Shown here: positions 32,001 to 40,275 of the stretch, one piece after another | Layout: every line of letters begins with the position of its first letter | How positions within the stretch are numbered: the stretch's first letter is position 1 | Source: Melitaea cinxia | Lineage: Eukaryota; Arthropoda; Insecta; Lepidoptera; Nymphalidae | Direction of reading: 5' to 3' | NCBI RefSeq assembly: GCF_905220565.1 | Contig: NC_059406.1 | Location: 14,766,001 to 14,830,000, forward strand | Length of the DNA: 64,000 nt | Made by a program: the position numbers and the translations under genes | The notes under the pieces: generated by a model | The model's input: only the letters and a program-made list of their open reading frames with translations | Databases searched by the model: none | Told to the model about the DNA's origin: nothing

Positions 32001-35000
32001 CACGTTCCTGATCTTTAGCGCTCCTGAGGATGTGGTGCAGACCCTGGTTGAACGCGAACGCCGACTCTGCTATTTGCTGGGGTCGGTGTACGTAAAATTC
32101 CAGGGTCCAAAGGGCAAATTCGCCGAGCACCTGCCAACGGGGCGTGAAGACCAAATGGAGGGCACAGATGACAGCGTAGGGCAGGCGAAGGAAGAAGGGT
32201 CAGGAGCAATCCCGGCCATTCCTGAGCCGCCCCCTACGAGGCAGTCGAGCCCCAAACTCCAGACCGAAGAATCGGTGGTCGTGGTAGAGCCGCTTCGGGA
32301 GTCGGAGGAAGGGGCTTGCTTAACTGGCCTGGACAACCTGGCCATAGGGGGGACAGGGATGGAGGAGGCGGGGGAGAGGCTATCTGAAGATGGCTCACCC
32401 GACTCACTCGTCCTGTAAGGTCCTCCAAGCTAACCTCCACCATAGCATGACAGCGACGGCTCAGATGCGGAAATGGTTGGAGGTTAACACAACAGCCATT
32501 GCGCTGATCCAAGAGCCGTGGGTCAGAAATGGCATGGTATGCGGACTCCGGAATGCTGGAGGTAAGCTCATTGCACATACGGGCCCGGAAAACACCAGGG
32601 CCTGTATTTACATCACTAAGGATATACAGGCGCAAATTTTGACGAGCTTTTGTTCTAGAGATCTCTGCGCCATTAAGCTGCACAGAACGCAAGACCACAG
32701 CCTGCCGGAGATGGTGATCGCGTCGGCCTACATGCCAGAGGCTGACGCGCCACCGCCGCACGACATGGCACGGCTGACAACATACTGCGAAGAGTCCGGA
32801 CTGCAACTGATTGTAGGCACTGACTCCAATGCACATCACATCCTCTGGGGAATGAAAACAACAAACGAAAGAGGTAAGCTCTTAGTTGAATATCTGATGA
32901 CGACTAATCTACAGATCATGAACGTGGGCTCCGAACCCACATTCGTGAACAGACGTAGTAGGACAATCATCGACCTAACACTAGCCACAGAAGCGGCCTC
33001 TGGAACCATCTCCAACTGGCACGTATCCGATGAGGCATCGTGCTCAGATCACAGATGGATACGCTTCGACGTGCAGGTAAACACAGTCCCAGCAGTCCCT
33101 AGGCGTAACCCACGCAAAACCAACCGCGTGCATTACGTCGAGAGACTGGAGCAGCTGCTCAGCGAGCAGACATGCCCAGACAGACTCGAGGGAACAGGAC
33201 AGATAGAAAAACAGGTAGATATGTTAACTAACAATATTATAGACTCCTACCAAACTGCATGTCCCTTATCAATCCCACCGGAGAACATAGTGAACTGGTG
33301 GGGGCCTGAACTGGAAAGACTCAGGAAAAAGGTAAGGCGACTCCTAAACAGAGCAATGAATACATGCGCCGATCTGGACTGGGACAAGTACAAGAAGGCC
33401 AAGTCCAGATACAAGAAACGTTTAAGGTATAGAAGTACCGACTCGTGGCGCAAATTCTGCAGCAGCGTGGAAACCTGCGAACAGGCCAACAGGGTAAGGA
33501 AGGTTCTCGTTAACCAATCTAGCCAGTTGAGGGGCTCCCTGAGAAAGCCAGACAACACCTTCACGAGCACGCTGGAAGAAGCTGAGACCATTCTGGTGCA
33601 AACGCATTTTCCAGGCTGCCGCATTATGCGGTCGGTCGATTGGCTCGAAGAGGATGTGACCCCAACAGAGGAGCAATGGGAGTATGCACTCAAGGTAGTA
33701 AGTCCACCAAAAGTTAGATGGGCTATCAACAGCTTTGACTGAGATAGTGACAGCTTGATCTGAGAGAAAACGCCCTGGCTACAGTACGCCTACACTCACA
33801 CCAACATGCGTACAGCCAAGGTAAATCAACAGAGTCAGCTCTACATGCAGTGGTCAGCAAAATAGAAGAGGCCATTGAAAACAAGGCAATGTGTCTCGGC
33901 ACCTTCATCGACATAGAAGGTGCGTTTGACATGACCAACTTCACCAGCATCTCGTCGGCCCTGGTTAAGCACGGTGTACACCCGGTAATGGTTGACTGGA
34001 TAGGTAACATGCTCAGTAAAAGAGTCATCAGACTTACATCATCTGGGACACAACATGCACTGGTGGTTAAAGGATGTCCACAGGGAGGGGTGCTCTCCCC
34101 ACTACTGTGGAACGTGGTGGTGAATGACCTTATAACCAGACTGAACCAGCACAACTACTTCACGATCGGGTATGCTGACGATATTGCCATTATAATTAGC
34201 GGCAGAGTCAGCAGTACCGTGTGTAATGTTACACAACAGGCGCTACAGATTGTGGAGAGATGGTGCATAGACAACGAACTTACCGTCAATCCCAGAAAGA
34301 CGGAACAGGTAATGTTCACTAACAAACGACTACTGGGGAACTACAATCCCCCTAGACTGTTCGGAACGGAGCTGCAGTTCAGCTCGGAGGTGAAGTATCT
34401 AGGAATCATTCTAGATAGCAAACTGAACTGGAGCAGCCATCTCAACAGCAAGATTGACAAGGCCACAATAGCCTTCTGGCAGTGCCGCAGAATGATAGGT
34501 AAAAGATGGGGTTTATCCCCGAAAATCACTCTGTGGCTGTACCAGTCCGTCATCAGGCCAATTATCAGCTATGGCGCAGTGGTTTGGTGGCCGAGAACCA
34601 AACTAATCACCGGCGAAGCAAAGCTACAACGACTTCAAAGGCTAGCTTGCATGGCGACTACGGGCTGCATGAGGACCACCCCGACTGCGGCCCTGGAAGC
34701 CCTACTGAACTTGCCGCCGCTGCATCTGTTTATCCAACAGGAGGCGGGAGCGGCCGCGGTAAGACTCAGGAAGCTAAACCTATGGAGAAACGTAAAAGTA
34801 ACACATACAGGTATACTTGGAGAACTGGCGAACAGGGAACCGCTCATCGAAGCGGTCACCGACAGAATACCCAAACAGTACGTATTCGACAAAAAATACA
34901 GAATACAATTACATGAAGACCCAGGGGAAGGCATCAACCCCAAGGAGCTGAGAATCTTCACAGACGGGTCGAAAACATCAACAGGTACAGGTTCTGGGGT

Positions 35001-36908
35001 TTACTCAGAAGACCTGAATATCAACATGTCATCGCCATTGGGAATCCACAACACCGTCTTTCAGGCGGAATGTATGGGAATCATAATGGCTGCAACAGCG
35101 ATCACGGCTAGAGAGGTACAGGGTTTTCCAATCCGTATTCTTTCCGATAGCAGATCGGTCCTGCAAGCCCTACAGAGCGACACCATGACATCGGGGCTAA
35201 TATACGAGTGCCATCGAGCTCTGACGAAGGTAAGTGAAACAAACACCATTATCCTCCAATGGATAAAGGGCCACAGTGGATCGCGAGGCAACGACGCGGC
35301 TGACCGACTGGCGAGGAATGGATCGGAGATGAAGGTCTACGGACCCGAACCCATTCTACCTCTGCCTTTCGGATGGCTGCGCAGCCAGCTGCGACACAAC
35401 ACCAAGGTAATGCACCAAGAATATTGGATAAACCTAACCACCTGCAGGCAGACCAAGGAAGCTCTTCCGACGATCAACCCAGGATTGTCCCGCAAACTTC
35501 GCGGCTATGGGAGAGCCCAGCTCCGACTACTGGTCGGGGCTGTTACCGGACATGCCTTGCTCAACAAACACTTACACAACTTAGGTGTTACAGACAGCCC
35601 CCTATGCAGAGCGTGCATGGAGGCAGAAGAAACGGCCACACACATCCTGCTGGAATGCGGTAGTGTGGCGAACTACAGGACGATACACCTCGGGACACCG
35701 AGGTCGCTCCGGGAAGTCGTCGGCAACGCAAGGGGTCTGCTAGGCTTCCTCAAGGAGCTAGGCTGGCATGAATGAAGCCCCCAGCCTACCACGCAAAATA
35801 GGCGCACTAAGTCATCGAGTTGCGGAGAATAGCCCATTGAAAATCAAATCAAATCACATTTTATGTTTCATGACAATAAATCAAACATCTCCAGATATAG
35901 CACAATAGTTAATAAAAGATCAATTATTATTAGATAAGTTATTGCGTGAACTCCTTGCATAGAAAACTTTTGTAGTTAAATTTGTAATTACCTTTCTCTC
36001 GCCTCTCGTCTTGCTATTTTCTCTTTTTCCTGTTTTTCCTCCTCCTCCTTAGCTCTCTGCCTCGCTGACAGTCTCTCACGAACAATGGCCCTTCTTTTAA
36101 CTGCAGCATCTGTCATATGCTTTGTCCTATCAAAGTCCACTTGTATACTGCACCACTCAGCTAACTCCTCATTCTTCCTTAACAGTTTCCTACCTTTCAA
36201 TGAATCCATACATCTAACAAAACCAGCATATTCAGTAAACTGCACATATCCTTCAAAGTATAAAGCGGCATCATGGACAGGCATCGTTATGCCTCTCATT
36301 TGAGCCTTCATTTGCAAACGAAAAGGATCCGCCACTGGGACATCCACCTGCCGCACTGCTCCATACCTTTCGAACACTTTCTTGAATATGCTTTCAGAAG
36401 GTGGTGCGTCGTTATCCTCATCCCGGTCGTGAACAAACCATCTGACTGGTAAATTCTTTATATGTATCGTATCGGGCCTCTCGCCTGGTTTCATCTCATC
36501 CATGTCAGTCGCATCACGGAAAAACGAGTCCCAAGTATGACGGCTCGGAAAATCTGATTTTGCTTCGGAAACCTTTACTTTTAATGGATCTGGGTAGTCC
36601 GTTAACTGTATTATTCTGTCTTCGAGACGTGCCAGAACGCGATCTAGCTTCTGACGATTCTCGAGCTCCGCATCGAACCTAATCACTTCAGAACTGTGCT
36701 TTGACACTTTCAACACCGAGAAGTTATCAGGTTGGATCATTTTCCTCAATTTCTCCATCAATTCCCAATTCGATAACGATTTCCCGTGTACCTTGTGCGC
36801 GGGGAGCTGGACAGAAATGTTTAGCTTTGCAAACGATTTTAAATACAAACGCTGTGGCAAGTAGAGCACCACAGCATCTGATGTGTCTCTACATACTTGT
36901 ATACTCAT
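20060..36908 (-). CDS. AKAP17A: A-kinase anchor protein 17A orthologue (XE7/SFRS17A)
   Basis: Eight exons in phase: 35992-36908, 29394-29601, 27537-27690, 24528-24680, 23583-23660, 22577-22710, 21436-21737 and 20060-20228. They total 2,115 nt, 704 residues, close to the roughly 695 residues of the human protein. In vertebrates this protein tethers protein kinase A in nuclear speckles and affects alternative splicing. Residues 1-305 match the conserved N-terminal region, with an RRM-like fold at about 146-260 (IHIKNLP at 148; YVQFTEY at 221). Residues 280-430 are charged and probably helical. Residues 478-503 are Tyr/Pro-rich, 520-532 are an uninterrupted RG repeat, and 565-704 are RS dipeptides. 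The start is the first Met of exon 1. Introns carry an RNase H-type LINE, a mariner-like element, a tRNA-SINE and a family B repeat. Exon 6 ends at a doubled donor; only the second site keeps frame. Confidence 0.9.
20229..21435. other. AKAP17A intron 7
   Basis: AT-rich intron. At about 20385-20430 it has a family D terminus (GAAGTCGGGTTTTTTTTTCG then ACTAGCAAACACAAC). At 20930-21000 there are two copies of a GATGGCGTTA(T/C)TAG motif about 60 bp apart. The GC-richer stretch at 21090-21370 has an open frame on the plus strand but no protein that I recognise. Confidence 0.4.
21436..21737 (-). CDS. AKAP17A: AKAP17A exon 7, RS domain
   Basis: It begins NVNWHDNLQKNPPIVFFELK, passes APAPLPRYFKKLTQAEHRHE, then becomes almost pure Arg-Ser dipeptides, encoded by repeated CGCTCC-type hexamers (+ strand 21541-21615 reads GGAGCG repeats). 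It ends at a TCGAG|GTTAGT donor. The repeat-encoded RS tract is prone to length change. On the minus strand, a family B repeat lies 16 nt upstream of the acceptor. Confidence 0.8.
21754..22116 (+). mobile_element. Family B retroposon with 13-bp target duplication
   Basis: The insert is bounded by TGAATCCAATATG at 21741-21753 and again at 22117-22129, a perfect 13-bp target-site duplication. It starts at the GCTGTGTGGCTACGGCAC end, contains GTCGTAAGAGGCGACTTAGG, CCGACCGATGGCGGGATAAC and GTGGTGACTATGGGC, and ends in a (GAAT)n tail at about 22080-22112. This defines family B as a short retroposed unit of about 330 bp plus tail; it may be the 3' end of a LINE. It lies in AKAP17A intron 6. Confidence 0.8.
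22775..23110 (+). mobile_element. tRNA-derived SINE (family C), full copy
   Basis: A box in CGTTGGCGCAACGGTCACAG, B box GGTTCGATCTCC, body with CCATACAGGTGTTTGCCATG, CTCGGAGAGCACGTTAAG, CACCTGATAGCGATCG and GGGAATATATCCGC, then a LINE-like end with CTTCTCCTACATGGGAAAAG and GGGATATTACAGGCTGAAGC. It is the longest family C copy in the window and lies in AKAP17A intron 5. Confidence 0.75.
24001..24094. repeat. 47-bp direct tandem duplication
   Basis: Units 24001-24047 and 24048-24094 differ at two visible positions (GCGATCGGCTGTTAGG versus GCAATCGGCTGGTAGG). The duplication lies in AKAP17A intron 4. No function is apparent. Confidence 0.8.
25150..25430 (-). repeat. Family A dispersed repeat, reverse copy
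   Basis: Reads backwards through family A: AACTGAGGTAGGG, CGGCCTTACAGAAGATCACA, AGCAGTGTTGTGTTCCTGTG, GGTCGGCAACGCGCTTGTGA and GCTTACCATTATATGAACC. It lies in AKAP17A intron 3, about 120 bp from the mariner-like element. Confidence 0.7.
25553..27475 (+). mobile_element. Mariner-like element with ~600-bp inverted repeats
   Basis: It starts CAGGGTGGTCCAATGGGTGA and ends with the reverse complement of that sequence at 27475; a TA dinucleotide flanks each side (25551-25552 and 27476-27477), the mariner target site. The inverted arms run 25553 to about 26165 and about 26900 to 27475, nearly identical throughout. The left arm has an extra run of TTCTAAGGTAAA units near 26085-26130. The arms leave only about 730 bp between them, filled by the C-terminal half of a transposase. 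The element is in AKAP17A intron 3, opposite to the gene. Confidence 0.85.
26163..26831 (+). pseudogene. Mariner/Tc1-type transposase, catalytic half only
   Basis: The open frame gives about 215 residues of the DDE/D catalytic core: ILWTDESRF (first Asp), IIFQNDGAPCHYT (second Asp), then WPARSPDLNPIDFFLWGYYK (third acidic residue, Asp). There are 36 residues between the second and third catalytic Asp, against 34 in classical mariner. The frame opens at PRRVAFCRTMLERTEW, which is mid-protein in this family, directly at the inner edge of the left inverted repeat; the N-terminal helix-turn-helix DNA-binding half is absent. It is an intact frame but cannot encode a whole transposase. Confidence 0.8.
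27748..27850 (+). repeat. tRNA-SINE head (family C subtype)
   Basis: A box TAGCCCGTTCGCGCAG, B box GGTTCGATTCCCACC, then GTCTGGGTGTGATATTTGTA. The same subtype occurs reversed at 57480-57595. It lies in AKAP17A intron 2, 60 bp upstream of the exon 3 acceptor on the minus strand. Confidence 0.6.
28692..28782. repeat. (GAAT)n microsatellite
   Basis: About 20 tandem GAAT units pass into AAAT units at the end. Read in reverse it gives a repetitive FIHS-type frame with no biological meaning. The same unit tails the family B retroposon at 22080-22112, so this may be an expanded retroposon tail. It lies in AKAP17A intron 2. Confidence 0.9.
30751..32418 (+). CDS. Retrotransposon ORF1 protein
   Basis: A 555-codon open frame. 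Residues 1-270 are low-complexity, rich in Lys, Pro, Gly and Gln, with basic blocks (PKPKRKSKRQRQRQRRAQAK at about 177-196) suited to RNA binding or nuclear import. Residues about 275-450 form a compact region (LLVAVTTATGEPLTAQAAQE, LVKLVRCGVLLPG, QNKWARVDSWVLHKV) resembling a domain seen in other insect retrotransposon ORF1 proteins. I see no CCHC zinc knuckles. The C-terminus is acidic. The frame is intact. It overlaps the ORF2 start by 29 nt in another frame, suggesting coupled translation of ORF2. Confidence 0.75.
   Translation: MDKNRSKPTQGPEGKPDGTSLVARTANAGPSTKHPLQLQQTQQGSGTTKLGPPSSTSGGKAAKSTLTSANTHKHGGGAAKVAPPHTKRKSVGGRGETGKPEEPRPSTSTASSTEGAILVADRAPGQPGTRTAEEVAALQRFDEAWTLVDRRQAKGKPSKSAGRVGGTGSSQPGSEPKPKRKSKRQRQRQRRAQAKEPKPMGSVKFAKGAAGGQGNQATGRAQRGEALAKVKAGDGSTSQAPAKRARLDDSQSPRGDPKKPKLADGTHVPYAAAVQSDLLVAVTTATGEPLTAQAAQEIQVLLQERLLKDSIEATDDEPVYPVFQGKPTYANGALKLWCGDQDTVGYLTRIVSELTLPTGARLTVKRQRDLVKLVRCGVLLPGEQPDIWKVGRALRFQNKWARVDSWVLHKVDRQDGNTFLIFSAPEDVVQTLVERERRLCYLLGSVYVKFQGPKGKFAEHLPTGREDQMEGTDDSVGQAKEEGSGAIPAIPEPPPTRQSSPKLQTEESVVVVEPLRESEEGACLTGLDNLAIGGTGMEEAGERLSEDGSPDSLVL
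32390..33742 (+). pseudogene. Retrotransposon ORF2, endonuclease part
   Basis: 450 codons. Residues 1-230 are an apurinic/apyrimidinic-type endonuclease: VLQANLHHS at the start, ALIQEPWV (catalytic Glu), VIASAYMP, VGTDSNAHHILWG (Asp/Asn) and CSDHRWI (final Asp-His). Residues 230-440 are the linker preceding RT. The frame ends at NSFD-stop, exactly where the first RT blocks should begin. The enzyme would nick genomic DNA for target-primed reverse transcription. The part is intact, but the gene is broken by an internal deletion. Confidence 0.85.
33762..35775 (+). pseudogene. Retrotransposon ORF2, RT palm to C-terminus with RNase H
   Basis: The frame resumes at HQHAYSQGKSTESALH and stays open for about 670 codons. 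It holds FIDIEGAFD, KGCPQGGVLSPLLWN and the catalytic TIGYADDIAIII of RT (YADD at about 34171). RNase H follows: FTDGSK (about 34957), FQAECMG, LSDSRS and GNDAADRLA carry the four acidic residues. The end has a Cys-rich C-x2-C-type motif (CRACMEAEETATHILLEC). The RT finger blocks that should link NSFD to this part are missing and the frame changes, so several hundred bases were lost. This makes ORF2 non-functional although each remaining domain looks intact. Confidence 0.85.
35992..36908 (-). CDS. AKAP17A: AKAP17A exon 1 with RRM-like domain
   Basis: This exon encodes residues 1-305 and ends in an AAAG|GTAATT donor, leaving two bases (AG) that complete an Arg codon with the first base of exon 2. 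It holds the whole recognisable conserved domain. Codons here use G and C in the third position more than the surrounding AT-rich DNA would predict, as expected for a constrained gene. It is preceded by about 250 bp of AT-rich presumptive promoter with no clear TATA box. Confidence 0.9.
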
Positions 36909-37190
36909 CTTGACTAACTTATTCTATTAACAATTAATACTACAATATTAAATAAACCTAACTTAACTAATAATTATGACCTAATTTTAAAAATGAATAA
37001 AATTTTAAAAATATGAAAAACAAAAATGGTAATGTTATTTTTGTGTTTAACATTTATATAAAATAAAACAGAAAAGTTTAATGAAATGACCAAAAAATAA
37101 TCCTATATCAGCTTCCATCGTTTGCGCCACTTTAACAATAATTCAATCTTTTTTTTAATATTTAAGAAAAACTTAATTAAATCACTGTTG
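36909..37190 (-). promoter_or_regulatory. Upstream region of AKAP17A
   Basis: AT-rich sequence directly 5' of the AKAP17A start codon, taken as 5' UTR and promoter by position. I see no TATA box or other element that I can name with support. Confidence 0.3.
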
Positions 37191-37204
37191 TTGTTTTAAA
37201 ATTT

Positions 37205-37495
37205 ATCCCCAATAGGGAAAGGCAAAGGACTATAATCCATACAGCCTAGTCTGAATTTGTAAGTTTCGTTCTGATATATCAAAAGGCCGGAGCCAAGTCT
37301 GAAGTAACTTTATTGTTCTTCTGATTCGATGACTGGTAGAGTAAGGCCGAAACCAAGTCTGAAATTTCATATTTTCGTCTACTCTTCTTTGTCTATAAGT
37401 GATAGGCGAGGTCGAAACCAAGTCTGTAATAGGCCGAAGCCTGTTAATTAAATCACTGTTTCGAGCCCGAAATTCTAACAAAATGTTAGTCACAG
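37205..37495. repeat. Degenerate tandem repeat with CCAAGTCTG core
   Basis: GGCCGGAGCCAAGTCTGAA, GGCCGAAACCAAGTCTGAAA and GGTCGAAACCAAGTCTGTAA recur at spacing of about 60-70 bp, with a weaker AGCCTAGTCTGAATTTG copy at about 37247. The open frame across it on the minus strand is repetitive in the same way and matches no protein that I recognise. Confidence 0.5.
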
Positions 37496-37800
37496 ATTAT
37501 AAATGACAGAATCATTGATGTGACAGAATATAACTTGCCATAATGCCATTTGAATAAAATTTGTAACCTTAATTTTTAACCTTAATTAAAAGCTTAAATT
37601 TTGAATGATGGTTTAAAGAAATGTGGTTGATTGTGTACTGTAAATTACATTAAATGTTAATACTACAACTTTTTTTTATATTACCACAAATTTTGAGTAA
37701 GAGACAATTATTACTTTTTTTCTTTTATGAACCCGTAGCGAATTTTCACTAGCTGATTTGATGGACATTGTACCTTCCGTAATTTATTATTCTACTCTTT

Positions 37801-39579
37801 GGTATAGTTCGCGTCATGTAAAAACTCAAAAAGAACGCTGAAAGAAACTTGAGAGAGTGCGTTTGCGCATGGGTATACTCACGCACAAAAGTATTACTGT
37901 TTTATTTTTTAATTAGGCTTTCACTCGCTGCTTCGTATAATGGTTATTGGTACATTAAAAACACTAGAAATACCAGTGCGAATAATTCGGACTAAATAAA
38001 TATAATAATTATCATCGTGACCATGGTTGCTGTAAAGTATCCGAAACGTCGGGAATCAAAAGATAATAATAAACCGCGATAAAATCCGAAAAAAGTTGTT
38101 TCATTAAATAATTATCACTTTAAAAAATTACAATTTTATTTCAAACAAAGGCATTAACAAATTTTATAGTTATTGAAATGTCGTATTCAAAAATATTAAT
38201 TATCTGTACTCTCGATATTCGTATCTTAATAGTTTTTATGTGTTTAAAATGATTTTTTTTTTTTTGTGAAATTAATAGTAAATGGAGTTTTACAAGTGTC
38301 CGTATGCTAATGTGTTGTGAAAGTGAGTGATAAATGCGGAAAAAACGTGAATTACGATTGACAGTGGTTTGTTTACCAAATAAGACTGTTCCAAAAAATG
38401 GACAGTACGAACAAGTTTTTTCAAGAGTTGGCAACACTGTATATCGCCTTTGCGCATTTTGACAACCAGCGTTCTTTTCGACGTTGCAAAAGCTACCGAT
38501 TTATCGGTAGATCTACCGATTTTGGCTCTTGTCTACTGATATACCGATTTAGCAGTGCTATCTACAGAATTTTTGAATTTTCAACTAATGTAAAATAATT
38601 TTCTAAAAAAAAAAGGTAAAATAATATTCTTAACACGGTAACACTAAAAGAAAACGGTAACACAAAATCAATGCACGGAGACTTCCCGAAATCCTTCCCA
38701 CCACGTCGAATATGATCGTTCAAATCCGCGGTGTGTTAAAACAAATTGTGCTAACACGTCATATAATAGAGTTCTGCTCGCATATATCAAAGGGCATGTT
38801 AAAATTACATGCTCAGATAATTAAGGAAAACCTGTTATTAGGTTACTATAAGATTGTAGAGTGAGTGTGTGAGTGAGAGGAGTGATATGTTTAGTAAATA
38901 AGGCTGTTGGTTTTGTTAACAAAATAAATAAATAAAATAAATAAATTACTTCTTTTTGTCTCCTGTATGGACTACTTCTATAATTAATGTTTCTTATTGT
39001 TAGTGATAAAACGTATTGCTTTTGAGTACTTTCTTTTTCTGTAATGTAAATTAATTATAATTATAAATGGAACAAAAATTTGCACGCCGTTTAAGGTAGA
39101 TTATATGAGACATTGCAACTAATAACACCTCATGTATTAACTATATTCATGCAAATAAAGAATTTGATTTAATTTAACGGAACAAATTTAAATAAATGAA
39201 CGCGTTATTGACTTAAAATACTTTTGTTTTACTCCGAGTAAGAATCTACCGATTTCTACCGATTTTTCGGAGTCAAATATACCGATTTTTTATTTTACAC
39301 TTTTGCAACAATGGTTCTTTTTAGTTTTTTACATGACGCGAATTATATATTATAAATAATTTTTCTCACTTCTCTATGTAAAACTATTTCGTAATTTAAA
39401 ACTTTTGTGCGCGATAGTATTTTGAGTCGACGTTGAACTGTCCAACCAATAGCACACCGGCAAGCATGCGACACGTAATAAACACTCCCGTCCCCTACCC
39501 CATACCACCAAATAGACCGATAAATCGCTTCTGCGCAGCTTCAAGGTCAGCGTTCATTTTACATGACGCGAACTATACC
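37801..39579. mobile_element. Terminal-inverted-repeat element(s), non-autonomous
   Basis: GGTATAGTTCGCGTCATGTA at 37801-37820 faces its exact reverse complement at 39560-39579; GAACGCTGA and its inverse also match further in. Inside, a second pair (GTTGCAAAAGCTACCGATTT near 38484; reverse complement of GTTGCAAAAG near 39302, with repeated TACCGATTT at 38500-38525 and 39247-39290) suggests a nested 0.8-kb element. A third TTACATGACGCGAATTATA copy lies at about 39330. No protein-coding signal. Confidence 0.45.
38180..38420 (+). repeat. Dispersed repeat E, copy 1
   Basis: Nearly the same as 48685-48925: shared blocks include GTAAATGGAGTTTTACAAGT, GTGAGTGATAAATGCGGAAA and CGATTGACAG(T/G)GGTTTGTTT. 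It is non-coding. The two copies are in the same orientation, about 10.5 kb apart. Confidence 0.65.
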
Positions 39580-39984
39580 TTCATTCATTTGTTCGGAAAC
39601 GAGTCACAATACTCGAAAAAGATAATAAAACATTTGGTTAAAGTTTCTCTAAAGCATGACAATTTTTTTCGTGACCATTCAATTACAAAGGATTTTTACT
39701 TAAAACCGACTGGCTTGCTAGGGGCTATTATTTGTTAATTACTACAAAAAAGTAAAAGAGAAAGAGAGTCGACAAATATGTTCAAAATTTATGAATTTGC
39801 GTGCTGCGAATTAGTCTTACTTCCGCCTTCTTTGAAAACGTTACGGCATATTAACTTTCCAATTTTTTAAGTTAACGACTATGGACATAATTTAGGGAAC
39901 GTTATATGTAGGTTATCTTCTTTATAATTATTCATAATTATTTTCATCTGAAGAAAACTACGTAGCTTTGCTCCCCCCCCCCCT

Positions 39985-40275
39985 CCATTTACCTAGCTCA
40001 ACGTACCATAAAAGCGACAAAGCCACTTAGTTTATTGGTTTTGTATATTTATTAGGTATTGGTATTACAATTTTTCAATAGGGACCTCGACTTTACAGAA
40101 GATCACAGCTAAATAATACTGCTTTCAAACAGTTTTGTGTTCCTGTGGGTAAGGTGACTAGAGCTCCTGGGGGGAAATTGGGGATAGGGTCTGCACCGTG
40201 CTTGTAATGCTTCTGGTGTTGCAGACGTATGGCTTACCATCAGGTGAGCCGTAGCTAAGCGTTATCCGACTAGTA
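39985..40275 (-). repeat. Family A dispersed repeat, reverse copy
   Basis: Family A reversed at about 40080-40275: CGACTTTACAGAAGATCACA, AACAGTTTTGTGTTCCTGTG, TAAGGTGACTAGAGCTCCTG and GGCTTACCATCAGGTGAGCC. The preceding 100 bp are unassigned. Confidence 0.65.

Larger units (their letters stand above)
29998..35851 (+). mobile_element. RNase H-type non-LTR retrotransposon, near full length, 16-bp TSD
   Basis: Flanked by perfect direct copies of AATCACATTTTATGTT at 29982-29997 and 35852-35867. The 5' UTR (29998-30750) is GC-rich; ORF1 and ORF2 follow; the 3' end is a short AAATC-repeat tail (about 35840-35851). The GC content contrasts sharply with the AT-rich intron around it. ORF order, apurinic-type endonuclease, RT, RNase H and C-terminal Cys motif place it in the I/LOA/jockey group; exact clade not determined. 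It lies in AKAP17A intron 1, in the opposite orientation. Confidence 0.9.

Noticed and set aside
37230..37493. 87-codon minus-strand frame upstream of AKAP17A
   Set aside because: Its repeats mirror the DNA tandem units and no protein feature is visible.
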